Assembly (NCBI RefSeq): GCF_000521215.1
Contig: NZ_KI928919.1
Span: 628,972-692,971 of the forward strand
Direction: 5' to 3'
Length of the DNA stretch: 64,000 bases
DNA from: Labrenzia sp. DG1229
Lineage (GTDB): Bacteria > Pseudomonadota > Alphaproteobacteria > Rhizobiales > Stappiaceae
In this document: positions 28,982-38,896 of the stretch, one piece after another
Position numbering within the stretch: position 1 is the stretch's first letter
How the letters are laid out: the number at the start of each line of letters is the position of its first letter
Program-made: the position numbers and the translations under genes
Notes under the pieces: generated by a model
The model's database searches: none
Told to the model about the DNA's origin: nothing
What the model saw: only the letters and a program-made list of their open reading frames with translations

Positions 28982-29109
28982 ATCTTTTTCGGTAAGCTTT
29001 GATAGCAAAGAATGATTTGACGGTCATGTGTCTTTTCGCAAGTTTGAGAACGGCATCTTTGGATGCCCGTCATTTTAGGGTCGGTATTGTGCTGACCAGG
29101 GAGGAACAC

Positions 29110-30174
29110 ATGAAATTCTTTTCCAAAGCGCTGATTGCGGCCGCTGCGGCAGCAACACTGATGTCCGGCGTGTCTTTCGCTTCCGACAAGGGCGCGGTCG
29201 GCATCGCCATGCCAACCAAGTCGTCCGCCCGTTGGATCTCCGATGGAAACTCAATGGTCGAGCAGTTCACGGCCGCGGGCTATTCAACCGACCTTCAGTA
29301 TGCGGAAGACGATATTCCAAATCAGTTGGCGCAGATCGAAAACATGATCACCAAAGGTGTCGATGTTCTGGTAATCGCGGCGATCGATGGAACGACGCTG
29401 TCCAACGCCCTGGAAAACGCAGCTGCGTCCGGAATCAAGGTCATTGCCTATGACCGGTTGATCCGTGACAGCGGCAACGTCGACTATTATGCGACCTTTG
29501 ACAACTTCAAGGTTGGTGTTCAGCAGGCAACCTCGCTGGTCAACGGCCTGAAAGAGCGCTTTGGCGACGGTCCCTACAATGTTGAACTATTCGGCGGTTC
29601 TCCGGACGACAACAACGCCTATTTCTTCTATGACGGCGCGATGTCGGTCCTTCAGCCGCTCATCGACGCAGGCACAATCAGCATTGTTTCGGGCCAGATG
29701 GGCATGGACACTGTCGGAACACTTCGCTGGGACGGCGCTGTTGCCCAATCCCGCATGGACAACCTCCTTTCCGCCCACTACACCGACAAACAACTGCATG
29801 GTGCACTAAGCCCTTACGATGGCCTCTCCATCGGCATCCTGTCGTCACTCAAAGGCGTCGGCTATGGCTCCGGCGACCAAGATATGCCGATTGTTTCCGG
29901 ACAGGACGCCGAAATTCCATCGGTCAAGTCCATTCTTGCCGGCGAGCAACACTCAACCGTCTTCAAGGACACGCGCGAACTTGCCCGCGTCACGGTCGGA
30001 ATGGTTGAGGCCATCCTCAACGACGGCGAACCTGAAATCAACGACACCAAAACCTATGACAACGGAGTCAAAGTGATTCCATCCTATTTGCTGGAGCCAG
30101 TGGCTGTCGATGCTTCCAACTGGGAAGATATCCTCATCGGCAGCGGGTACTATACGGCTGATCAAGTCAAGTAA
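29110..30174 (+). CDS. chvE: periplasmic sugar-binding protein (ChvE type)
   Basis: This 354-residue ABC transporter substrate-binding protein has a signal peptide (residues 1-23, ending S-F-A-S). The mature part follows the ribose/galactose-binding family: V-G-I-A-M-P-T-K, then [16 protein letters not shown] and [10 protein letters not shown]. It closely follows ChvE/MmsA-type multiple-sugar-binding proteins, which bind L-arabinose, D-galactose, D-glucose and D-fucose. AGGGAGGAA precedes the ATG. A terminator-like hairpin before the next gene would let it be made in excess over the ABC components. Confidence 0.92.
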   Translation: MKFFSKALIAAAAAATLMSGVSFASDKGAVGIAMPTKSSARWISDGNSMVEQFTAAGYSTDLQYAEDDIPNQLAQIENMITKGVDVLVIAAIDGTTLSNALENAAASGIKVIAYDRLIRDSGNVDYYATFDNFKVGVQQATSLVNGLKERFGDGPYNVELFGGSPDDNNAYFFYDGAMSVLQPLIDAGTISIVSGQMGMDTVGTLRWDGAVAQSRMDNLLSAHYTDKQLHGALSPYDGLSIGILSSLKGVGYGSGDQDMPIVSGQDAEIPSVKSILAGEQHSTVFKDTRELARVTVGMVEAILNDGEPEINDTKTYDNGVKVIPSYLLEPVAVDASNWEDILIGSGYYTADQVK

Positions 30175-30190
30175 GTTTGACCAGGCAAAA

Positions 30191-30229
30191 GACCCGTTCA
30201 CAACCCTTCAGTTGCGGGCGGGTTTTTTT
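30191..30229 (+). terminator. intrinsic terminator/attenuator between chvE and gguA
   Basis: The arms ACCCG (30192-30196) and CGGGT (30219-30223), helped by an inner CAACCC/GGG pairing, are followed by seven T (30223-30229). It lies 17 bases after the chvE stop and 22 before the gguA ATG. Partial termination here would raise binding-protein expression over the permease. Confidence 0.75.
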
Positions 30230-30250
30230 GGAATACGGAGATCGGAGTAG

Positions 30251-31765
30251 ATGGCACTCCTGTCCATGCAAGACATCAGCAAGACCTTTCCGGGCGTCAA
30301 GGCTCTCGACCAGGTCAACCTGGATGTTCAGCAAGGTGAGATTCACGCAGTCGTTGGCGAAAACGGTGCGGGGAAATCCACACTCATGAAAATACTTTCG
30401 GGTGTTTATCCGCACGGATCCTATAACGGCGAAATACTGTTCGATGGAGCACCGGCGCAATTTGCCAACATCTCAGACAGCGAACGCCAGGGAATCATCA
30501 TCATTCACCAGGAACTGGCGCTGGTGCCCCAACTCTCTATTTCCGAGAACATTTTCCTGGGCAACGAACGCGCCAAAAGCGGTGTGATCGACTGGCGGGA
30601 AACCAACCGGCGCACCGAACAGCTTCTTGCAAAAGTTGGATTGGCGGAAGCGCCGTCCACACTGGTGGATAATATCGGCGTGGGAAAGCAGCAGCTTGTG
30701 GAAATCGCCAAAGCGCTCTCCAAGCAGGTCAAGCTTCTCATTCTGGACGAGCCGACTGCCGCGCTTCAGGAAAACGACAGCCGAAAACTTCTGGACCTGA
30801 TGCTCGAGTTGAAGGCGCAAGGCGTCACCAGCATCATCATCTCGCACAAGTTGAACGAAGTCCGCTACGTCGCAGACACGGTCACCGTCATCAGAGATGG
30901 CATGACTGTTTCCCGATTGGATGCCAAAGCCGGTTTGAGCGAAGACGAGATTGTTCGCGACATGGTCGGGCGAGAAATGACGCACCGATTTCCGGAACAC
31001 CAACGCAGTCCGGGAAAGCTCTTGCTGGAGGTCAGAAACTGGGATGTCTGGCATCCTGAGCACACCGGGCGCCAGGTCATCCGCGACGTCTCCTTTGCCG
31101 TTCGCGCCGGTGAGGTTGTCGGCATCGCCGGTCTCATGGGGTCCGGCCGCACCGAGCTTGCGATGTCCATATTCGGTCGGTCCTATGGCCGCAATATCTT
31201 AGGTTCGGTAAAACTGAACAACAACGAAATAGATGTCAGTACCGTCGACAAGGCAATAAGTGCGGGTATTTCCTATGTCACCGAAGACCGGAAATCACTT
31301 GGTCTGGTTCTCGATGAGACAATTCGTTTCAACACCACTCTGGCAAATCTTGAGGGCGTGTCCTCTGGATCTGTCCTGAAGCGGAACGACGAAACAAAGG
31401 TCGCCGAAAAGTTCAAGAAAGCCCTGGCAATCCGAACGCCATCGGTGTTCCAGAAAACGGTGAACCTTTCAGGTGGCAATCAGCAAAAAGTCGTTCTGGC
31501 CAAGTGGCTCTTCACGGAACCCGAAGTCCTGATCCTTGACGAGCCCACCCGGGGAATCGACGTGGGAGCCAAGTACGAAATCTACACCATCATCAATGAC
31601 CTGGCAGACCAAGGAAAAGGCGTTGTGATGATCTCTTCTGAAATGCCGGAACTGCTCGGAATGTGCGACCGGATTTACGTCATGAACGAAGGTGCTCTTG
31701 TCGGTGAACTGAATGCCGAAGACGCAAGCCAGGAGCGCATCATGTCGCTCATAGTAAACAAATAG
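30251..31765 (+). CDS. gguA: sugar ABC transporter ATP-binding protein (GguA)
   Basis: This 504-residue protein contains two fused ABC ATPase domains, as usual for the carbohydrate uptake transporter-2 family. Domain 1 has Walker [10 protein letters not shown] near residue 36 and Walker B L-L-I-L-D-E-P near 162. Domain 2 has a degenerate Walker A-like G-L-M-G-S-G-R-T-E near 295, signature L-S-G-G-N-Q-Q-K-V near 405, and [12 protein letters not shown]. It powers import of the sugar bound by the ChvE-type protein. The gene order binding protein-ATPase-permease-GguC is that of the Agrobacterium chvE-gguABC operon. Confidence 0.95.
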   Translation: MALLSMQDISKTFPGVKALDQVNLDVQQGEIHAVVGENGAGKSTLMKILSGVYPHGSYNGEILFDGAPAQFANISDSERQGIIIIHQELALVPQLSISENIFLGNERAKSGVIDWRETNRRTEQLLAKVGLAEAPSTLVDNIGVGKQQLVEIAKALSKQVKLLILDEPTAALQENDSRKLLDLMLELKAQGVTSIIISHKLNEVRYVADTVTVIRDGMTVSRLDAKAGLSEDEIVRDMVGREMTHRFPEHQRSPGKLLLEVRNWDVWHPEHTGRQVIRDVSFAVRAGEVVGIAGLMGSGRTELAMSIFGRSYGRNILGSVKLNNNEIDVSTVDKAISAGISYVTEDRKSLGLVLDETIRFNTTLANLEGVSSGSVLKRNDETKVAEKFKKALAIRTPSVFQKTVNLSGGNQQKVVLAKWLFTEPEVLILDEPTRGIDVGAKYEIYTIINDLADQGKGVVMISSEMPELLGMCDRIYVMNEGALVGELNAEDASQERIMSLIVNK

Positions 31766-31774
31766 AGTTTAGTC

Positions 31775-33028
31775 ATGGACTTGGCACAAAGCGATACAAA
31801 TCCTGCGCCACAGGTAAAGACAAAAAGCATCGGCCAATACCTGTCATCACATTTGAGACAATACGGCCTCCTGTTCGCCCTCATTGCGGTGATGGCGTTT
31901 TTCCAGATCGTCACCGACGGCACCCTGCTGCGTGCGGTCAATGTCACCAATCTGCTGTTGCAGAACTCCTATATCATCATCATGGCGCTCGGCATGCTGA
32001 TTGTAATCGTTTCCGGAAACATCGATCTTTCGGTCGGTTCGGTCATGGGCTTCATCGGCGCTCTGGCTGCCGTCATGATCGTCAACCTGGATCAATCGGT
32101 TCCGCTGACCATTGTTGCATGTCTATGCGTCGGTGGCATCATAGGAGCGGCGCAAGGATATTGGGTTGCCTATTGGAAAATCCCCTCCTTTATCGTGACG
32201 CTTGCCGGGATGCTGGTGTTCAGAGGTCTTTCGCTCTGGTTGCTGGAAGGGCAGTCCGTCGGGCCGTTCCCGAAGGAGTTTCAGATTCTGGCAACAGGAT
32301 TTGTTCCCGATATCTTTCCGGTAAGCTGGGGCGACTCCCTGGCCAATCTACTCGAGATCCGTCGTGTCAAGCATGTCAACATGCTGGCGCTGTTCACCGG
32401 TATCGCAGCAGCAGCCATGATTGTCTGGATCGGTCTTCGCCAGCGGGCACAAAACCGGCTCTACGGCATCGAGGATGAGCCAAAAATATTCTTCTTTGCG
32501 CGCAATACCATTGTCGCTGCAGCGCTCATTTTCGTCATGTACAAACTGTCGCTGTTCCGCGGACTGCCCAACGTCCTGATAACGATGGGTGTGTTGACGA
32601 TCATCTATGCCTTCATCACCGAGACGACCACTATCGGCCGCCGCATCTATGCGCTCGGCGGCAATGAAAAGGCCGCCAAACTTTCCGGCATCAAGACAGA
32701 AAGGCTCACCTTCCTTGCCTTTACGAACATGGGTGTCCTGGCTGCCGCGGCGGGCCTGGTCTTTGCCGCCCGTTTGAATACGGCAACCCCGAAAGCCGGG
32801 TTTGCATTGGAACTGGACGTTATAGCCGCGGTCTTCATCGGCGGTGCTTCAATGTCCGGTGGCGTTGGCACCATTATCGGCGCGGTTGTCGGCGCCTTCC
32901 TCATGGGTGTCCTGAACAACGGGATGTCGATCATGGGCATCGGCATAGACTTCCAGCAGATGATCAAGGGGCTTGTCCTGCTCGCTGCCGTAATTTTCGA
33001 CGTCTACAACAAGAACAAGCAAGGATAG
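31775..33028 (+). CDS. gguB: sugar ABC transporter permease (GguB)
   Basis: This is a 417-residue inner-membrane permease of the BPD/RbsC-XylH type with about ten hydrophobic helices. The conserved permease block N-E-K-A-A-K-L-S-G-I, preceded by R-R-I-Y-A-L-G-G, lies near residue 295 and contacts the ATPase. Length fits the MmsB/GguB subgroup, which is about 80 residues longer than RbsC because of an extra segment in the middle. It starts 9 bases after the gguA stop. Confidence 0.95.
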   Translation: MDLAQSDTNPAPQVKTKSIGQYLSSHLRQYGLLFALIAVMAFFQIVTDGTLLRAVNVTNLLLQNSYIIIMALGMLIVIVSGNIDLSVGSVMGFIGALAAVMIVNLDQSVPLTIVACLCVGGIIGAAQGYWVAYWKIPSFIVTLAGMLVFRGLSLWLLEGQSVGPFPKEFQILATGFVPDIFPVSWGDSLANLLEIRRVKHVNMLALFTGIAAAAMIVWIGLRQRAQNRLYGIEDEPKIFFFARNTIVAAALIFVMYKLSLFRGLPNVLITMGVLTIIYAFITETTTIGRRIYALGGNEKAAKLSGIKTERLTFLAFTNMGVLAAAAGLVFAARLNTATPKAGFALELDVIAAVFIGGASMSGGVGTIIGAVVGAFLMGVLNNGMSIMGIGIDFQQMIKGLVLLAAVIFDVYNKNKQG

Positions 33029-33032
33029 TCAA

Positions 33033-34028
33033 ATGCTGCTCTCACAGATCCTGGATACAGAAGGAAACTGCGCCGTTGTTGTGCGCAACGGCAGCGAAGC
33101 AGGTATCCTGAAAGGGGTCTCGTCGACCTATCAGCTCGTCCTGAATGCAATCGGGAGTGGTCAATGCCTGGCCGAGAGTATTCGCTCTCACGAACTGGGA
33201 CCGGCTGTGGACCTTGAAAAACTGTCGGAAGACGGCCGCCTGCTCCTCCCCCTTCACCACCCGGACCCTGCTCACATGCACTTGACTGGAACGGGCCTCA
33301 CCCACCTGGGTTCGGCCGCAACCCGGGATGCCATGCACGCCAAGACAGAGACCGACGAGACCCAACTGACGGATTCAATGAAAATGTTCCGTATGGGGTT
33401 GAAGAACGGCAAGCCGACCAATGGTCACGCCGGCGTACAACCGGAGTGGTTTTACAAAGGCAACGGAGCCAGTGCCGTCGCTCCCGGCGGCGATCTGGTC
33501 AGCCCCGGGTTTTGTGACGACGGCGGCGAGGAGCCCGAAATCGCCGGGATATATGTCATTGGCCCGGATGGGACGCCTCACCGGGTCGGGTTCGCGCTGG
33601 CGAACGAGTTCTCCGATCACGTTATGGAGCGGCAGAACTATCTTTATCTGGCCCATTCAAAACTGCGCCCTGCTTCCTTCGGACCGGAAATGCTCGTCGG
33701 AGACCTGCCGGATCACGTTGAAGGAACCAGCCAGCTTATTCGCGATGGATCGGTCCTTTGGCAAAAACCGTTCCTGTCCGGCGAAAGCAACATGTCTCAC
33801 ACCCTAGCCAACCTGGAACATCATCACTTCAAATACGACCTGTTCTGCCAGCCGGGAGATGTTCATGTCCACATGTTCGGAACGGCTACGCTTTCCTTTG
33901 CTGACGGTATTTCTTGCACTGACGGGGATGTTGTGGAAATTGCCGCAAAAGGCTTCGGCGTGCCGCTGAAAAACCGGCTGACCTTTGAAGCCAAGAACAG
34001 TGGCATGACTGCTGTGAGGGTGCTTTAG
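33033..34028 (+). CDS. gguC: GguC/AraD1 family protein, probable 2-keto-3-deoxy-L-arabonate dehydratase
   Basis: This 331-residue cytoplasmic protein belongs to the GguC/AraD1 branch of the fumarylacetoacetate hydrolase superfamily. It contains H-L-T-G-T-G-L-T-H-L-G-S-A near residue 90, Q-P-E-W-F-Y-K-G-N-G near 138 and the acidic metal-site region (D-D-G-G-E-E-P-E). Enzymes of this group dehydrate 2-keto-3-deoxy-L-arabonate to 2-oxoglutarate semialdehyde in the non-phosphorylating arabinose pathway. The dehydratase that would supply its substrate is the next gene (4-base gap), which supports the assignment. Confidence 0.88.
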   Translation: MLLSQILDTEGNCAVVVRNGSEAGILKGVSSTYQLVLNAIGSGQCLAESIRSHELGPAVDLEKLSEDGRLLLPLHHPDPAHMHLTGTGLTHLGSAATRDAMHAKTETDETQLTDSMKMFRMGLKNGKPTNGHAGVQPEWFYKGNGASAVAPGGDLVSPGFCDDGGEEPEIAGIYVIGPDGTPHRVGFALANEFSDHVMERQNYLYLAHSKLRPASFGPEMLVGDLPDHVEGTSQLIRDGSVLWQKPFLSGESNMSHTLANLEHHHFKYDLFCQPGDVHVHMFGTATLSFADGISCTDGDVVEIAAKGFGVPLKNRLTFEAKNSGMTAVRVL

Positions 34029-34032
34029 GAAA

Positions 34033-35775
34033 ATGACTTTCCAACCAGCAAAGTGGCCGAGGAAACTGAGATCAGCGGAATGGTTTGGCGGCACCAGTCG
34101 GGACAACATTTATCATCGCAGCTGGATGAAAAACCAGGGATTGCCGGACGACTTGTTTGACGGACGTCCGGTCATCGGCATTTGCAATACATGGTCACAA
34201 CTTACGCCGTGCAATGCCCATCTGCGCGACCTCGCCGAGCGTGTCAAACACGGAATATATGAAGCGGGCGGTTTTCCCGTCGAGTTTCCTGTTTTCTCGA
34301 CGGGTGAGAGTACATTGCGGCCAACAGCCATGATGTTCCGAAACCTCGCGAGCATGGATGTTGAGGAAGCCATACGCGGGGCTCCTCTCGACGGCGTGGT
34401 TCTGCTCGTCGGTTGTGACAAGACGACACCTTCCCTGCTCATGGGAGCCGCCTCCGTGAACCTGCCAGCGATTGCCGTCTCCGGCGGGCCGATGCTGAAT
34501 GGCTGGTTCCAAGGTGAAAGGGTAGGCTCAGGAACCCATCTCTGGAAATTCTCGGAAGCCGTCAAGGCAGGCAAGATGACCCGAGAGGAATTTCTCGAAG
34601 CCGAAGTTTCCATGAGTCGGTCACCTGGCAGTTGCAACACCATGGGCACGGCATCCACCATGGCATCGATGGCAGAAGCCCTTGGAATGGCACTCTCCGG
34701 AAATGCCGCCATTCCCGCCGTCGACAGCCGACGGCGTGTCATGGCACATCTGACCGGCCGCCGTGTCGTTCAGATGGTCAAGGACGACCTGAAGCCGTCG
34801 GACATCCTGACCAGGGAGGCGTTTGAAAACGCGATCCGGACCAACGGTGCGATCGGCGGATCAACCAACGCCGTCATTCACCTGCTGGCAATTGCCGGAC
34901 GCGTCGGGATCGATCTCACGCTTGACGACTGGGACGAGCTTGGGCGCGACGTACCGACGATCGTCGACCTTATGCCCTCCGGCAAATTCCTGATGGAAGA
35001 ATTTTTCTACGCCGGCGGTCTGCCTGTTGTGATCAAACGTCTCGGCGAGGCCGGAATGCTCAACAAGCAAGCCATCACCGCTTCCGGTGAGACCATCTGG
35101 GATCAGGTCAAGAGTGTCAAGAATTGGAATGAGGATGTGATCCTGCCAGTTGAAAGAGCCTTGACCGACCAGGGTGGCATAGCAGTTCTCAAAGGCAACT
35201 TGTCACCGAATGGCGCCGTATTGAAACCATCTGCAGCGTCGCCAAACCTCCTGAAGCACCGAGGCAGGGCGGTCGTTTTTGAAGATATTGACGACTACAA
35301 GCTCAGGATCAACGATGAAGACCTCGACATCGACGAGACTTGCATCATGGTGCTCAAGAACTGCGGCCCGAAGGGCTATCCAGGATTGTCCGAGGTCGGA
35401 AACATGGGCCTGCCTCCCAAAATCCTTCGGAAGGGTATTACCGACATGATCCGCATTTCCGATGCGAGAATGTCAGGTACGGCCTATGGAACGGTCGTTC
35501 TCCATACTGCGCCGGAGGCTGCGGCAGGCGGCCCGCTGGCGGTCGTGCGTTCCGGAGATTTTATTGAACTGGATGTTCCCGATCGCCGCCTCCACCTGGA
35601 AGTTTCTGACGAAGAATTGCAAACGCGGCTGGATGCCTGGGCACCCACTCACATCGTTCCGGAAAGTGGATATGCCCGTCTCTTTCACGATCATGTGCAA
35701 GGAGCAGATACCGGTGCTGATTTCGATTTTCTCAATGGTTGTCGAGGCTCCGCTGTACCGAAGGATTCACATTGA
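34033..35775 (+). CDS. IlvD/Edd family dehydratase, probable L-arabonate (sugar-acid) dehydratase
   Basis: This 580-residue [Fe-S] dehydratase has the family motifs G-C-D-K-T-T-P (cluster Cys, near residue 133), S-P-G-S-C-N-T-M-G-T-A-S-T-M (second Cys, near 201) and the C-terminal S-D-A-R-M-S-G-T-A-Y-G-T-V block. The N-terminal F-G-G-T-S-R-D-N-I-Y-H-R-S-W sequence is typical of the pentonate/arabonate dehydratase branch rather than of IlvD. With GguC and the sugar dehydrogenase next to it, the likely route is aldose to aldonate to 2-keto-3-deoxyaldonate. D-galactonate or D-fuconate are alternative substrates. Confidence 0.92.
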   Translation: MTFQPAKWPRKLRSAEWFGGTSRDNIYHRSWMKNQGLPDDLFDGRPVIGICNTWSQLTPCNAHLRDLAERVKHGIYEAGGFPVEFPVFSTGESTLRPTAMMFRNLASMDVEEAIRGAPLDGVVLLVGCDKTTPSLLMGAASVNLPAIAVSGGPMLNGWFQGERVGSGTHLWKFSEAVKAGKMTREEFLEAEVSMSRSPGSCNTMGTASTMASMAEALGMALSGNAAIPAVDSRRRVMAHLTGRRVVQMVKDDLKPSDILTREAFENAIRTNGAIGGSTNAVIHLLAIAGRVGIDLTLDDWDELGRDVPTIVDLMPSGKFLMEEFFYAGGLPVVIKRLGEAGMLNKQAITASGETIWDQVKSVKNWNEDVILPVERALTDQGGIAVLKGNLSPNGAVLKPSAASPNLLKHRGRAVVFEDIDDYKLRINDEDLDIDETCIMVLKNCGPKGYPGLSEVGNMGLPPKILRKGITDMIRISDARMSGTAYGTVVLHTAPEAAAGGPLAVVRSGDFIELDVPDRRLHLEVSDEELQTRLDAWAPTHIVPESGYARLFHDHVQGADTGADFDFLNGCRGSAVPKDSH

Positions 35776-36698
35776 TGGTAGAAAAACTTGCGCTGGTCGG
35801 CATCGGAAAGATTGCTCGAGACCAGCACATTCCGGCAATATCCGGCAATCCAAACTGGTCGCTCGAGGCAACGGTCAGCCGTCACGCAACGGTTGACGGT
35901 GTCGCCTCCTTTGAAACGATTGAAGCCTTGCTGGAGGAGCGGCGGGACATTTCGACGGTCTCGCTCGCCATTCCGCCCCAACCCAGATTTTCATATGCCG
36001 CAGCAGCCCTCAAGGCTGGCAAACATGTCATGCTCGAGAAGCCACCCGGACAAAGTCTGGCGGAGTGTTTTGCGCTTGAGGCGCTCGCTCGTGAAATGGG
36101 GGTCTCAATCTTTGCAACCTGGCATTCCCGATTTGCGGATTGTGTCCCGCACCTGAAATCCTGGCTCTCCTCTCGAGAGCTCAAGCGTCTTGGGATTATC
36201 TGGAAGGAAGACGTCCGGCATTGGCATCCCGGGCAGGAATGGATCTGGGAACCGGGCGGCATGGGCGTTTTTGACCCAGGCATAAATGCGCTGTCGATCA
36301 TGACCGAGATCCTGCCTCAAGCGGTTCATGTCCGTGAAGCAGTGCTGGAGTACCCGGAAAACCGAGCCACCCCGATCGCCGCCCAACTCAAGTTCGCTGA
36401 TCCAAATGGTGCCGATGTGACTGCTGTCTTCGATTGGCGGCAAGAAGGGCTGCAAACATGGGATATTGAAGTTGAAACCACCGACGGCAACGCCCGATTG
36501 TCGCTGGGAGGAGAAAAGCTCGAAATCAACGGCGAGCTGATCAAGAGTGGCTCCAACAACGAGTACCCGAACCTATATTCCAGGATGTCCGAACTGGTTC
36601 AAAAAGGTGCAAGCGACATGGACATGTCCCCGTTTATCCATGTCTGCGACGCGTACTCCCTTGGCCGGAGGATCACAACCTCACCATTTCAATACTGA
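35775..36698 (+). CDS. Gfo/Idh/MocA oxidoreductase, probable galactose/arabinose 1-dehydrogenase
   Basis: This 307-residue NAD(P)-dependent dehydrogenase begins with a Rossmann loop (L-V-G-I-G-K-I-A-R-D) and has the catalytic E-K-P-P-G motif near residue 94, the usual E-K-P of this family. The W-H-S-R-F segment, V-R-H-W-H-P-G-Q-E-W-I-W and G-G-M-G-V-F-D-P-G-I-N-A-L-S (active-site Asp) match the D-galactose 1-dehydrogenase group of rhizobia and pseudomonads. The start ATG overlaps the preceding stop (TGATG), so it is coupled to the dehydratase. It would carry out the first oxidation of the imported aldose. Confidence 0.9.
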   Translation: MVEKLALVGIGKIARDQHIPAISGNPNWSLEATVSRHATVDGVASFETIEALLEERRDISTVSLAIPPQPRFSYAAAALKAGKHVMLEKPPGQSLAECFALEALAREMGVSIFATWHSRFADCVPHLKSWLSSRELKRLGIIWKEDVRHWHPGQEWIWEPGGMGVFDPGINALSIMTEILPQAVHVREAVLEYPENRATPIAAQLKFADPNGADVTAVFDWRQEGLQTWDIEVETTDGNARLSLGGEKLEINGELIKSGSNNEYPNLYSRMSELVQKGASDMDMSPFIHVCDAYSLGRRITTSPFQY

Positions 36699-36767
36699 TC
36701 GTTCTTTCTAAAGCGCGGGTCTGCCCAGTAGTCTCCAGCCGCGGACCACTTCAGTGGAGGCGGATCA

Positions 36768-37500
36768 CTAACCAATGAACTGGACCAGGCGGAAGCTTTG
36801 GTCGATCTGGTTGATACATCGAGATGTATACTCGAGGTATCTTACGTGATGTCCAGTTGTCCAATGGTCCGCCAGGCGCGTGACATTGTCGCCAACGGTG
36901 CAATGGCGCCTTGATCCGAACATTTCGGGGCCGCGAGCTGTTTGGGAGACATTGACACCCATGCGGCCCATCTCGCGCAATTCGTCTCCGGGCTGACGAC
37001 TACTGATCTCAGGGCGGAATTTCATGTCTGCGGAGCACCGAGAGTACTGGAAGACACTGCTTTTGCGACTCTCCGATTCAACAAAGACATACCAGGGATG
37101 TTTAAGGCGACGCGGTTGACACCGGGCAATCGGGGTGGGCTGCGGCTGCGAATCTTTGGCTCGCTCGGTGGGCTGGTGCGGGATATGGAAGACCGCGACC
37201 GACAAAAACTGAATGTTTTTGGGGAACTCGGCAAAGTACTCAACCGCGGGCTCGGCCACGGCATGACCTCAATGCCAAACGACTGGTGCGAACAAGACGC
37301 GCTTTCCCGAAGGCTTGCTTGAGGCCTGGGCAAATCTCAACACTTTGTTCGCACTCGCGGTTGCAGACCGAATGGATAGTAGCTCCCCTCCGAAAGACCG
37401 GTCTGCATTTCCCTCGGTCCGGGACGGGCTTGACGGTGTTCGTTTCATCGTTACTCCGGTTCGCTCGAATGAAAACAAGGAGCGTTGGGAACGAATCTGA
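36768..37500 (+). pseudogene. decayed second Gfo/Idh/MocA oxidoreductase
   Basis: Three fragments of one oxidoreductase can be read in order. At 36768 onward comes L-T-N-E-L-D-Q-A-E-A-L-V-D-L-V followed by P-M-V-R-Q-A-R-D-I-V. After an in-frame TGA near 36910 and an apparent internal deletion comes G-D-I-D-T-H-A-A-H-L (the family's G-D-x-x-T-H motif), running to a stop at 37322. In the +1 frame E-A-W-A-N-L-N-T-L-F-A-L-A-V-A then continues to 37500. The N-terminal Rossmann part is missing. It is not a copy of the intact gene just upstream; it belongs to a different (inositol dehydrogenase-like) branch. Confidence 0.85.
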
Positions 37501-38169
37501 TCGGATACGTTCAAGGGCCATTCTTTGATCTTTCACCAATATCGTCTGTGTCCAGCACCTGTGTTGAGGACAATGCGGAACTCGTCAATTCCAAGGCCTG
37601 GATGACTTCGATCTGATCGTATCGAGATCTCAATGACCCTTCAAAAACGGTTTGGTGGCAAACTTGCCCGTGAATCAAAAGAACAGACTGGAAGCCGGCG
37701 GCCCCATGCCGAGAGCAGACATTGGCATAGAGATAGGGAATGGTTGGTTTGTCTGCCCTTTTCTTGTCCAGTCGAACCGCGTTGAAGACTTGCCTTGAGT
37801 TGATCCCTCCATCCCAGTGATCGGCAATTTTGAACGCAAGAACGTCACCTTCGTGCGCGCTGATTTTGCTTGTGACGTCAAATAGGACGCGCAAACTTGC
37901 CCGTGCGGTGAACAATTTGTGCTTTCACAGCGCCTACAAAGTGCCGAGATCAGGTGTTGATGCCGAGGGCCTGATTGACCTTGTTCCAGCGCTGTGTGAT
38001 CGCCATCGGACAACAGGAACTCGAAATAGCGGCGGCGGCCTTTTGCAAGTAGCGCTCGAAGTACGGCAGCAAGGTGGTGCCTGAAGCCAAAGCCTTGAAC
38101 ACCCCGCACCGGGTTGAAATGCCCTTTCAAACAGGCAGCTCACACGGGGTTGATCACAAAGCCGCAGTT

Positions 38170-38186
38170 TGTAACGTTTCTTTACA
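38170..38186. repeat. palindromic motif TGTAA-N7-TTACA, copy 1
   Basis: TGTAACGTTTCTTTACA is a perfect 5+5 palindrome with a 7-base core. Related copies occur at 38222, 52216, 55555 and 55586, all in AT-rich noncoding DNA. It probably binds a dimeric regulator; the GTAAC half-site is reminiscent of OmpR-type sites, but that is only a resemblance. Confidence 0.6.
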
Positions 38187-38221
38187 TTTTTTTCAAAATC
38201 AGCGCAGCACACCTCCAATTT

Positions 38222-38238
38222 TGTAACTTTTCTATACA
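38222..38238. repeat. palindromic motif TGTAA-N7-TTACA, copy 2
   Basis: TGTAACTTTTCTATACA differs from copy 1 at three positions and lies exactly 52 bases after it (five helical turns), so both would face the same side of the DNA. It is about 400 bases upstream of the small gene at 38642. Confidence 0.55.
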
Positions 38239-38641
38239 TTTTACTTTATTTTATGTAGTAAAAAATCTACACTTCAAACTCATTTTCAGTTTAGATTTTA
38301 AATATTCTATATTTGTTGATTTTATATTCTATTTATACTATGTTCAACACGCAAATTTACGGAGCGCAACAAGTGAGAGCTTTGAGCTAAGTTTACCCCA
38401 ACCAGATATTTCCGGAGGTTTCATGCACTTGAACCTGCAGAAAAGAGAAGCAACAGCATATCCAAACCACCTGGACGCCTTGAAGCGTACGGACCTGAAC
38501 GCCAAGGGCTTAGCTGGCGGCGCGAATCCGTTGCCTCCGGATCACATCCATCGTCACATAAGCTCAAGACTTTGACCAAAATTCGCCCTACTAGGCCCTG
38601 AATAAAGAAACAGACAAAATCCAAAACAAGCGGCTGGCGAC

Positions 38642-38896
38642 ATGTCACACAATGTATCTGAAAGTAACTACGAAACAACACTTACGATTGTGAAGATAGA
38701 AGGCGGAATTGAAGTCACACGTGCTTCCGTGACATCTGCAGCCGCGGTTTGTATACCACAATTAGGCAGCGTTTATTCGTTGTTCGACTTTGTGGACGGA
38801 AAAGAAATGACCGGTGTCGTAACAAGAGTCCTGCATAAAAATGTCGTCAACAAAGGGCCGGCCTTCAACGGTTCCATCGAGGTTACGCTCACTTGA
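38642..38896 (+). CDS. hypothetical 84-residue protein
   Basis: I do not recognise this small protein. Its composition (alternating hydrophobic and polar residues, Gly/Val-rich, few helix formers) suggests an all-beta fold; there is no signal peptide or membrane segment. The ribosome-binding site is weak. It lies downstream of an AT-rich region and its 3' end overlaps the convergent GNAT gene by 8 bases. The sensible amino-acid composition in AT-rich surroundings supports real coding, but only moderately. Confidence 0.5.
   Translation: MSHNVSESNYETTLTIVKIEGGIEVTRASVTSAAAVCIPQLGSVYSLFDFVDGKEMTGVVTRVLHKNVVNKGPAFNGSIEVTLT

Larger units (their letters stand above)
37501..38641. other. gene-poor, AT-rich spacer
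   Basis: These 1.1 kb contain no gene I can support. ORFs on both strands (up to 151 codons) lack ribosome-binding sites and recognisable motifs. From about 38150 to 38400 the DNA is strongly A+T rich and carries two copies of a palindromic motif listed separately. Decayed foreign DNA is the simplest explanation. Confidence 0.6.

Noticed and set aside
37511-38130. Minus-strand open frames of 134 and 151 codons in the AT-rich spacer
   Set aside because: They overlap each other in different frames, lack ribosome-binding sites and show no recognisable motif.
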